The notes under the pieces: generated by a model
What the model saw: only the letters and a program-made list of their open reading frames with translations
Database searches by the model: none
What the model was told of the DNA's origin: nothing
Position numbers and translations under genes: made by a program
Part shown: positions 1 through 5,151 of the stretch, one piece after another
Layout: each line of letters starts with the position of its first letter
How positions within the stretch are numbered: position 1 is the stretch's first letter
Source: an archaeon
Lineage (GTDB): Archaea > Asgardarchaeota > Hermodarchaeia > Hermodarchaeales > Hermodarchaeaceae
NCBI GenBank assembly: GCA_016550395.1
Contig: JABXGY010000454.1
Location: 1-5,151, forward strand
Reading direction: 5' to 3'
Length of the DNA: 5,151 nt

Positions 1-439
1 CTTCCTCATAGTGTGGATTATATATGCGATTTTTTTTCTTCAGGTTTGGGAAAATCGTATCTTGTGTAGCCATTGTCCCTATTACGGCTCGGAGGGTCGA
101 ACATTGCGATGTCATGCTAATTATGGGTTATTCAAACTATGGAAATATAATCCAGCTCCTATGAGCCACTCAGAACAAGCCCAAATGGTGATTGGGGTGG
201 CGATTATGATAGGATTTCCCTTTCCCCTCTTATTTTTAAGTCAACAATGGGTTTTCCTAATTTTTGCCTTGTTTGGAGCCATTGTCCTCGGAGCAATTCT
301 TTTTGGCTGGTTATGTGTACAGTGTGTTAATTTTTCATGTCCATTTAACCGAGTACCTAAGGATGAAGTCGATGCCTTCTTGAAGGAGCATCCGGAGATG
401 CAGAAAGCTTGGGAAGAAAAAGGCTACCAAATCGATTGA
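1..439 (+). CDS. Cys-rich integral membrane protein of unknown function, 5'-partial
   Basis: The reading frame is open from base 2 and no Shine-Dalgarno site precedes the GTG at base 11, so the true start most likely lies outside the window. Numbering from that GTG gives 142 residues. The end of a hydrophobic helix (to about residue 12) is followed by a polar loop with C19, C22 and C34. Two closely spaced membrane helices follow (about 57-77 and 80-102), then a second cluster C102-x2-C105-x4-C110-P and a charged C-terminal tail. The helix hairpin puts both clusters on the same side, and the Lys/Arg-rich loop and tail suggest the cytoplasm. H21 and H35 are further possible ligands. I recall similar small proteins with the NRxLCSHCPYY and CVNFSCPxNRVPK stretches from archaea, without a known function; metal or Fe-S binding is inference. 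The gene ends in tandem stops (TGA TAA) and converges on the flavoprotein gene. Confidence 0.75.
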   Translation, partial: FLIVWIIYAIFFLQVWENRILCSHCPYYGSEGRTLRCHANYGLFKLWKYNPAPMSHSEQAQMVIGVAIMIGFPFPLLFLSQQWVFLIFALFGAIVLGAILFGWLCVQCVNFSCPFNRVPKDEVDAFLKEHPEMQKAWEEKGYQID

Positions 440-446
440 TAAGGTT

Positions 447-1070
447 TCAGTCCTTACGGAACTTCATTGCAAGGGATGCAACACGTTCACCGACCAGTTG
501 ACTATTGCGAATAGCAATTTCATCTTTTGGGGTTCCTCGCCACGTAAATCCTTCACTTTGGAGACTCGTCATCCCTGCCCATGCCTCTGTTACGGGGTTA
601 CCAATACCTCCTGTTACAATCATTCCTTGTGCTAAGGCGTAATTAATGATAGTTCCCGCGGTGGGTTCCTGACCACCATGTCGGAGACCAGCTGCCACAA
701 TTATGCCCACAATTTTATCCCGAAGTCGATGGTCTAACATTTTTCGGGTTCGTGAACGATCAATGAGATTTTTCAGTATTCCAGGTACGGTAGCAAAATA
801 GGAAGGACTAGCGAAGATGATAGCATCCGATTCTTCCATTTTATCTAAAATTTTTGGTATGTCATCTCTAGCATCTTCAGGGCAGGGTTTTTGGCGAACA
901 CAATTATCGCAACCCGTGCATGGAAGGAGTTCATAATCAGCTAATCGGAGTAGTTCGGTGTCAACACCCGCGATAGCTTTGGCAGCATCTAGAGCTTTGC
1001 TCAGTAGAAACTCAGAGCTTGATTTTTCCTTTTTAGGAGAACCAGAAATCCCCAACACTTTGATGACCAT
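447..1070 (-). CDS. Iron-sulfur flavoprotein (NADPH-dependent FMN reductase family)
   Basis: A 207-residue flavodoxin-like protein that should bind FMN and one 4Fe-4S cluster and shuttle electrons in the cytoplasm. The N-terminus has the phosphate-binding loop GISGSP (residues 7-12) followed by SSS. C51, C54, C57 and C63 form the compact C-x2-C-x2-C-x5-C pattern of Methanosarcina-type iron-sulfur flavoprotein (Isf). Residues 88-104 (ASPSYFATVPGILKNLIDR region) and the RHGGQE stretch at 130-135 are further flavin-contact motifs of the family. In the family this protein takes electrons from ferredoxin and is implicated in handling O2 or peroxide; the acceptor here cannot be told. Length is normal and nothing is missing. 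The ATG start is backed by a GAGGG site. It follows mobA in the same direction after 97 bases, so co-transcription is possible, but a repeated half-site in its leader suggests its own control. Confidence 0.9.
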   Translation of the reverse strand: MVIKVLGISGSPKKEKSSSEFLLSKALDAAKAIAGVDTELLRLADYELLPCTGCDNCVRQKPCPEDARDDIPKILDKMEESDAIIFASPSYFATVPGILKNLIDRSRTRKMLDHRLRDKIVGIIVAAGLRHGGQEPTAGTIINYALAQGMIVTGGIGNPVTEAWAGMTSLQSEGFTWRGTPKDEIAIRNSQLVGERVASLAMKFRKD

Positions 1071-1077
1071 AATATCG

Positions 1078-1082
1078 CCCTC
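1078..1082 (-). promoter_or_regulatory. Shine-Dalgarno site of the iron-sulfur flavoprotein gene
   Basis: On the minus strand GAGGG lies 7 bases before the ATG at 1070. It supports that start codon. Confidence 0.6.
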
Positions 1083-1087
1083 AGCGA

Positions 1088-1105
1088 TTAGATACTAACT
1101 GTTAG
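1088..1105 (-). promoter_or_regulatory. Possible operator: three alternating CTAA/TTAG half-sites
   Basis: The minus strand reads CTAA-CAG-TTAG-TAT-CTAA. These are three 4-base half-sites in alternating orientation with 3-base spacers, which makes two overlapping inverted repeats with a 7-base period. The element ends 17 bases before the flavoprotein start codon, just upstream of the Shine-Dalgarno site. It could be an operator or a small leader hairpin. No binding protein is known to me and the sequence is AT-rich, so chance remains possible. Confidence 0.3.
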
Positions 1106-1167
1106 GGAGTTCCCCAAATAGGTTTCCGGTTCCACACCGAATCTAAAAAGATCAGAGGTAGACAGCT

Positions 1168-1791
1168 CTAGGTTTTCTTTCGAAGAATTTGTTCAATTCG
1201 TCGCAAATCAGCGGGAGTGTTCACGTTGGTAAATGTTTGAAGTTTTTTGTCAAACCGTTGTAAAGCATTAGTGGAAAGGTATATGACACGTCCAACATCA
1301 CCAATCAGGCACTGCATTCGAGGATGATCATTTCTTAGACATTCAGATGCTACTTCTATTGCTGTATAAGTCTCGAAGACAGAGTGCAAAGGTTCAACCC
1401 AACCATTAGGCCATCGAGGCACAGCCGCATTATGATTTTCAACCATACTCCACAGTATCTCGAAATACATCGGATGTATAAGAGGAGAATCGCAGGGTAG
1501 AAGTTGTGTGTAAGGATGCCGTGCATGCTGAAATGCTGTTAATGCACCAACCAGGGGACAACGATACTCAGATTGTATATCTGTAAAGATTTGATTTTCA
1601 GGAAAATATTTTGCGAATTCATCGCGATCGGATTTCGAATGGACCACTACAAGAATTTGATTCGCATAGGCTTCGCAGGCATCGATGACGTGTAAGAAGA
1701 GAGGTTTACCAGCTACAAGTGTGAGTGCCTTAGGCTGTCTAAATCGGCTACTTTGTCCACCGGCAAGAATTGCAACTGTCACTGGTTGCAC
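1168..1791 (-). CDS. mobA: Molybdenum cofactor guanylyltransferase
   Basis: A 207-residue cytoplasmic nucleotidyltransferase (NTP_transf_3 fold) predicted to join GMP from Mg-GTP to molybdopterin, the last step in making the bis-MGD form of molybdenum or tungsten cofactor. The nucleotide-binding loop LAGGQSSRFRQPKAL spans residues 9-23, with K21 as the expected GTP-phosphate lysine. LPCDSPL at 98-104 carries the metal-binding D101. VEPLHSVFE at 132-140 matches the usual RxEPLFALY region, and FTNVNTPADL at 187-196 matches the C-terminal NxNTPxDL signature that favours MobA over the cytidylyl enzyme MocA. The usual Gly of the loop (RMG) is Arg18 and the usual Asp before the lysine is Pro20, the latter being common in MocA-like proteins. 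The start is GTG with a strong GAGAGG site. No molybdoenzyme gene is in the window, so the client is unknown. Confidence 0.88.
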   Translation of the reverse strand: MQPVTVAILAGGQSSRFRQPKALTLVAGKPLFLHVIDACEAYANQILVVVHSKSDRDEFAKYFPENQIFTDIQSEYRCPLVGALTAFQHARHPYTQLLPCDSPLIHPMYFEILWSMVENHNAAVPRWPNGWVEPLHSVFETYTAIEVASECLRNDHPRMQCLIGDVGRVIYLSTNALQRFDKKLQTFTNVNTPADLRRIEQILRKKT

Positions 1792-1798
1792 TATTATT

Positions 1799-1804
1799 CC
1801 TCTC
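1799..1804 (-). promoter_or_regulatory. Shine-Dalgarno site deciding the GTG start of mobA
   Basis: GAGAGG on the minus strand lies 7 bases before the GTG at 1791. It chooses this GTG over the in-frame GTG three codons further in and explains why no ATG is used. Confidence 0.65.
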
Positions 1805-1957
1805 AGAATGGTATAATATTCAATTAACGCCGCTTCAATTCGTTCTCAAACTTAAAGGTACTGATGAGATGAATTATCCCAATGAACATGAAAGATAACG
1901 TATATTGGTGTTGTATATTCACAACGAATTTTATTTTGACTTGGAAAAGATATTTAG

Positions 1958-1992
1958 AAAAAAATGATTGGAGGAGATGGTCTCCCCTCCAA
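1958..1992 (-). terminator. Hairpin followed by T-run, read on the minus strand
   Basis: The arms TTGGAGG (1968-1974) and CCTCCAA (1986-1992) pair over 7 bases. An inner AGA/TCT pairing (1975-1977 with 1981-1983) adds 3 pairs around a TGG loop, with two bulged C residues. Read on the minus strand, the hairpin is followed by four bases and then seven T residues (1964-1958), which looks like an intrinsic terminator. Read on the plus strand there is no T-run after it. It lies 166 bases upstream of mobA, so it could end a minus-strand transcript started within 1993-2266, or act in a mobA leader. Classical hairpin terminators are not the rule in archaea, so the function is uncertain. Confidence 0.4.
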
Positions 1993-2202
1993 GTCTATCT
2001 CAATATTCACATATACACCTATAAGACTGAAAAATAAGGATTTTAATGGTTTTAAAACAGATTTCACAGATTAAATAACAATATTTCGAGAATAAAATCG
2101 TATAGAATGCCTAAATGCTGGAAAAAAGGCAAAATAGGCTAATTTAAGCGTTTTTGTCTACTGAGCTCTAGAAAATATTAGATTAAAATAGCTCCTCTTG
2201 AC

Positions 2203-2209
2203 ATAAAAG
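2203..2209 (+). promoter_or_regulatory. Candidate archaeal TATA box for the regulator pair
   Basis: ATAAAAG sits 63 bases before the ATG at 2273. With the usual spacing of about 25 bases, transcription would start near 2230, leaving a leader of about 40 bases. The imperfect palindrome TGGATTTCCA (2226-2235) would then overlap the start site. Other AT-rich tracts nearby (2171-2190) are possible alternatives, so this is only a candidate. Confidence 0.22.
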
Positions 2210-2261
2210 TCGCTAAAGGCGCAATTGGATTTCCAGAAGTCGACAAGTGCAATTCACTCAT

Positions 2262-2265
2262 GAGG
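2262..2265 (+). promoter_or_regulatory. Shine-Dalgarno site placing the first regulator's start at 2273
   Basis: GAGG ends 7 bases before the ATG at 2273, the same spacing as for mobA. The in-frame TTG at 2267 is only one base downstream of the site and is therefore an unlikely start. Confidence 0.65.
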
Positions 2266-2272
2266 TTTGACC

Positions 2273-3664
2273 ATGGAATCTGATGAATCGTTAGTAGTTA
2301 TCGAACAACGGATATTATCACGGTTAACGGCTCAAGATCTGAACCAATTGTCTAATTTACTTCGAAACATCATTCTATTCATCAGAGCAATAAGGGGTGA
2401 ACCTCTAACCGAGGAGGAGAAAATCTATCCAGCTCATCCGTTGTTTGACCATTCAAAGCATTTTGGAGGTCGGGAAGCTGCAGAAACACTCCAGTATCGA
2501 TTAAGTCTTATTGACCGCTATGAGGTTACAAGTGCGCAATGCATTGAAAACATTTTGACCCTTGACTACCCAGCAGCCTATACAAAGAAATTAACCAAGC
2601 GCACCGCATTGATTCTTCGAGAGCTTCATGAAGACCCATCAATTCCGAAATATAAATTAGCAAAAAAGTTAGGGACCACTTCTCGCGTAATTACTACGGA
2701 ATTAGATAAATTACATCATGAGTTTGCTTTTCAGATCATTACATCCACAGATCCGCAGAAATTCCGATTAGTAAGTCAAGCTATTATATTCCGTTCGAAA
2801 TCCACCCAGCATTCTGAGCAATTAGAAAATTATTGTCTTAATCAACAAGGCTTTCACCGAACGTTTCAGTTAGATCGAGATATGCTTAGAGGTGTCATAG
2901 TATTTCGATACCCAGATCAGCCTGAAAGCCACAGAATGTTTGAAGAAAGGGTTCGCTGGTTGAGAGACGAATTTCTTGACGAACATCATCTTATTCGAAT
3001 CAACGGTTTTCACTATTCTTTATCATTTAGTATGTATGATCCAGAAACTAACTCATTTTCTTTTGACCCAGAAATCATTTCTGAAGCACTCAGTTCGTAC
3101 ATTAAACAACAGCGAGTAACCCTACCCGAGATGAAAGGAATCGAATATTCAAAACCGATTAGATTTGATCGCGCTGATTTTTTACTCGCTCATTCTTTGT
3201 ATTCTACTGGTATCTTAGCACAGTCTGATTTCAAACAAAACCTCTTAAGACAATATGGCATTGATTTTTCCAAAAAAACCATTTGGAAACGTGAACAGCG
3301 TTTACGAAAAGAGAACGTTGCATATCCCATCATTGAGATGCAAATTCCAGGATTTGATGAACACGTCTCTTTCATTGTTACATGTTCACCTTTAGTTTGC
3401 ACAACGATTCGCGATTTTGCCTCTTTTCTCCCGTATGTGGTTTTTTTCAAAACTGATTCTGGTTGTATCTTTAATATTCAACGTCCAGCTCACAACCCGA
3501 CGTTGACCAGTCAACTTCTACGTTCTATTCATAATGAACCTGGTGTTTCGGATGTAAAATTACTCCGATATCAATGGCGCATCCTTTCAACCCGACATGT
3601 TGAAATTGTAAATTTCTGGGATGAGGAAAATCAACGATGGAATATTGAAGAAGGAGTGTTTTGA
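2273..3664 (+). CDS. Putative regulator with duplicated winged-helix/RAM-like units (paralog A)
   Basis: A 463-residue soluble protein with no signal or membrane helix. Residues 1-100 are a helical family-specific region containing GEPLTEEEKIYPAHPLF (42-58) and LIDRY (79-83). Residues 107-160 read as a winged helix, with a recognition helix at about 136-150. Residues 165-256 follow a beta-alpha-beta-beta-alpha-beta order like the RAM domain of Lrp/AsnC regulators and include PDQP (214-217) and RWLRDEF (228-234). A second winged helix follows (297-360, recognition helix SKKTIWKREQRLRK at 333-346), then a second ferredoxin-like unit (364-433) with C371 and C376, and a WDEENQRW tail (449-456). 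The fold assignment is by eye; a DNA-binding role is inferred. The start is ATG 2273 with a well-spaced GAGG. It is followed after 25 bases by its paralog, so the two are very likely one operon. I do not recognise a named family; a ligand-binding or enzymatic role of the RAM-like units cannot be excluded. Confidence 0.75.
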   Translation: MESDESLVVIEQRILSRLTAQDLNQLSNLLRNIILFIRAIRGEPLTEEEKIYPAHPLFDHSKHFGGREAAETLQYRLSLIDRYEVTSAQCIENILTLDYPAAYTKKLTKRTALILRELHEDPSIPKYKLAKKLGTTSRVITTELDKLHHEFAFQIITSTDPQKFRLVSQAIIFRSKSTQHSEQLENYCLNQQGFHRTFQLDRDMLRGVIVFRYPDQPESHRMFEERVRWLRDEFLDEHHLIRINGFHYSLSFSMYDPETNSFSFDPEIISEALSSYIKQQRVTLPEMKGIEYSKPIRFDRADFLLAHSLYSTGILAQSDFKQNLLRQYGIDFSKKTIWKREQRLRKENVAYPIIEMQIPGFDEHVSFIVTCSPLVCTTIRDFASFLPYVVFFKTDSGCIFNIQRPAHNPTLTSQLLRSIHNEPGVSDVKLLRYQWRILSTRHVEIVNFWDEENQRWNIEEGVF

Positions 3665-3675
3665 GGCATCAGGAA

Positions 3676-3680
3676 GGTGA
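3676..3680 (+). promoter_or_regulatory. Shine-Dalgarno site of the second regulator gene
   Basis: GGTGA within AGGAAGGTGA matches the 3' end of archaeal 16S rRNA and lies 9 bases before the ATG at 3690. The in-frame TGA at 3678-3680 rules out any earlier start. A separate ribosome site within the 25-base gap supports translation from a shared message. Confidence 0.6.
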
Positions 3681-3689
3681 ACCAGTAGT

Positions 3690-5132
3690 ATGCGCCCCAA
3701 CCATCAGCCGGATCTAATAGACCTGAAATCACGGCAAGATGAATTCACAATTTTGAAGCAACTAGTAAACACTATTCTTAGAAGAGCACAACCCAAAGAA
3801 GACAAAAATGATCTCAAATTATTTCTCACAAACGTCTTACTTTTTCTTCAACGAGTAGAGGGATTGCCGCTTTCAGAAAAGGAAAAGCAGTATCCACCAC
3901 ATTCCCAGTTTTTTCATGCAACTTTTTCTCAAGGTCCTCAAACTGCGCAAGGATTAAAAAATCGATTAATGATCATCGATAGGTATCAGATCAAGAATGT
4001 TCAGCGAATAATTAGTATCGTCGCTTCTACGGCATTAGCGACGCCAAAAGCAAGGCTAACTCAACGACAAATTAACATTATCCTTGAACTGTACCAAGAA
4101 CCCCTAGTACGGCAGTATGAATTAGCCCATAAACTTTCAACAAATTCACAAGTGATTAAACATGAACTGGATGCCCTCCGTCGCCATTTTTCTTTAGCAG
4201 TGATTCATGATATTGACTATCATAAATTCAAACTAGGCTTAGTTGAGATTCAGTTTCAAACCAAATCCATCAATGCCTCTAAACGGCTAGAGCAGTTTTA
4301 TCGCAGAACTCCTCCCCTCTTTTTGCACCAAATTAGATTTGATCAAGACTATCGAATTGGTTTTATTACATATATGATCCCGGATCAACCACGCGGGATT
4401 CGCCTTTTAGAAGATCGTATTAATTGGTTGAAAGATGAGTTTTTCGAAGAATATACCCAGTTCCGTCTAACTGGTGAAGCAGTTTCGGTGTCCTTTGATA
4501 GTTATGATCCAGCTAGCGGTGTATGGATGTTAGGAGCAACTACGGTTGCTGAAACAATGCTGCAACACGTAAAAAATCGAGCCCAATTATTCAGACGTCC
4601 ACATGGGTTCTTCTACTCTGAACCAATGCCGTTCGACGAAGTCGACTATATTCTGGCTCAGACTCCCTATATTTTTGGTAGAAAGAAACGAATTGAAGTG
4701 CGGCAAAAAGTCCTTGAACGTCACGGATATTCTCTATCAAAGACGACCATATGGAACCGCGAACAGAAATTACAAAAGGTCGGTGTCTATCATCCCACTA
4801 TTTGGTTTAATATTCCTGAGTTGGAAGAGCTGGTTCAATTCAGCGTCCAATGTATTCCTGAAGCTTGTGAACGAATTCTCCGAATTACATCCATTCTTCC
4901 TTATACTTACAGCTTAAGAACGGATATTGGTATCATCTTTATTTTTCAACGACCAAGTCGCTGTTCTTCGATAACCGGATTATTGACCCGTTTGATTAGT
5001 CATGAAGAAGGGGTTTCTAAGGTAACCCTGTTCCGATTCGAACCCTCTTTTAGTCCACAAATGCTGACTCATACTGTCGATAGATGGGATAGTAGTCGAC
5101 AACGCTGGATTCTCAGAAAAGACGATATCTAA
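3690..5132 (+). CDS. Putative regulator with duplicated winged-helix/RAM-like units (paralog B)
   Basis: A 480-residue soluble protein, paralogous to its upstream neighbour over nearly the whole length (about one third identical by eye) with an N-terminus about 16 residues longer. Shared landmarks in order: GLPLSEKEKQYPPHSQF (58-74), IIDRY (95-99), first winged helix (123-175), first ferredoxin-like unit (180-273) with PDQP (231-234) and NWLKDEF (245-251), second winged helix (314-375) with recognition helix SKTTIWNREQKLQK (350-363), second ferredoxin-like unit (380-449) with C388 and C393, and a WDSSRQRW tail (466-473). Only three cysteines are present, and two of them are the pair shared with paralog A. 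The divergence shows an old duplication kept as a pair, so the two proteins may form a heteromer or bind different signals. DNA binding is inferred from the helix-turn-helix pattern. The gene is complete and ends at TAA 5132. Confidence 0.75.
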   Translation: MRPNHQPDLIDLKSRQDEFTILKQLVNTILRRAQPKEDKNDLKLFLTNVLLFLQRVEGLPLSEKEKQYPPHSQFFHATFSQGPQTAQGLKNRLMIIDRYQIKNVQRIISIVASTALATPKARLTQRQINIILELYQEPLVRQYELAHKLSTNSQVIKHELDALRRHFSLAVIHDIDYHKFKLGLVEIQFQTKSINASKRLEQFYRRTPPLFLHQIRFDQDYRIGFITYMIPDQPRGIRLLEDRINWLKDEFFEEYTQFRLTGEAVSVSFDSYDPASGVWMLGATTVAETMLQHVKNRAQLFRRPHGFFYSEPMPFDEVDYILAQTPYIFGRKKRIEVRQKVLERHGYSLSKTTIWNREQKLQKVGVYHPTIWFNIPELEELVQFSVQCIPEACERILRITSILPYTYSLRTDIGIIFIFQRPSRCSSITGLLTRLISHEEGVSKVTLFRFEPSFSPQMLTHTVDRWDSSRQRWILRKDDI

Positions 5133-5151
5133 GAGTTCAGCTATAAGAAGA

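Larger units (their letters stand above)
1792..2272. other. Divergent intergenic region, 481 bases, no convincing gene
   Basis: This AT-rich stretch separates mobA (minus) from the regulator pair (plus) and must hold both promoters. It contains a hairpin with a T-run on the minus strand (1958-1992), a perfect 10-base palindrome GTTTTAAAAC at 2049-2058, a direct repeat CAGATT at 2058-2063 and 2067-2072, and an imperfect palindrome TGGATTTCCA at 2226-2235. Only tiny open frames are present (27 codons at 2178-2261 minus, 15 codons at 1977-2024 plus), and neither has a well-spaced ribosome site. I see no tRNA, CRISPR repeat or insertion-sequence end. The region is long for a compact archaeal genome, so a small RNA or a long regulated leader is possible. 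Confidence 0.6.

Noticed and set aside
1127..1149. Weak stem (TTCGGT/ACCGGAA with a bulge) and T5 after mobA on the minus strand
   Set aside because: The T5 (1149-1145) comes before the stem rather than after it, and both are too weak to call a terminator.
1861..1895. Hammerhead-ribozyme-like CTGATGA followed by GAAA
   Set aside because: The intervening arms pair only as ATG/CAT with an extra unpaired G, and no matching stem I or stem III with a cleavage site is found.
1977..2024. 15-codon plus-strand open frame preceded by GGAGG
   Set aside because: The GGAGG is only two bases from the ATG and belongs to the hairpin arm, so it is unlikely to serve as a ribosome site.
2109..2155. GCCTA/TAGGC inverted repeat and downstream T5
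   Set aside because: The stem has only five pairs and a long loop, and the T5 lies 12 bases away; not distinguishable from chance in AT-rich DNA.
2178..2261. 27-codon minus-strand open frame in the intergenic region
   Set aside because: No ribosome site precedes it, it overlaps the presumed promoter of the regulator operon, and I recognise no family.
2267..2275. TTG at 2267 as start of the first regulator
   Set aside because: It lies one base after the GAGG site; the ATG at 2273 has the proper 7-base spacing.
3190..3450. 86-codon open frame on the minus strand
   Set aside because: It lies wholly inside the first regulator gene, whose protein is supported by a full-length paralog; its product shows no recognisable motif.
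4603..4917. 104-codon open frame on the plus strand in another frame
   Set aside because: It lies wholly inside the second regulator gene, which is supported by its paralog; the translation looks like a frame shadow.

Overview
The window comes from an AT-rich genome (roughly 40% GC by eye) that is probably archaeal. The reasons are the protein families: a compact-cluster iron-sulfur flavoprotein, a small Cys-rich membrane protein of a type I recall mostly from archaea, and large winged-helix regulators occurring as paralogs. Shine-Dalgarno sites match the GGAGGTGA type. An uncultivated lineage such as the Asgard archaea would fit, but nothing here proves it.

Layout. Bases 1-439 (+) hold the 3' part of a membrane protein with two cysteine clusters. 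It converges, with a 7-base gap, on an iron-sulfur flavoprotein gene (447-1070, -). Behind that, in the same direction, is a molybdenum cofactor guanylyltransferase gene, mobA (1168-1791, -). A 481-base divergent intergenic region (1792-2272) carries no convincing gene, but it has a strong hairpin followed by a T-run on the minus strand. Two tandem paralogous genes on the plus strand (2273-3664 and 3690-5132, 25 bases apart) fill the rest. Each encodes a 463-480 residue protein.

The paralog pair is the most interesting part. Each protein reads as an N-terminal family-specific region followed by two successive units of winged helix plus ferredoxin-like (RAM-like) fold, as if two highly diverged Lrp/AsnC-type subunits were fused in one chain. 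The two proteins are only about one third identical by eye. They still share a C-x4-C cysteine pair in the second ferredoxin-like unit and a strongly conserved second recognition helix. This suggests an unrecognised family of archaeal regulators, perhaps sensing redox state or metal.

The left half is about redox and molybdenum chemistry: flavin/Fe-S electron transfer, Moco nucleotide addition, and a possible metal- or cluster-binding membrane protein. No direct functional link between the regulators and these genes is visible apart from the shared divergent intergenic region.
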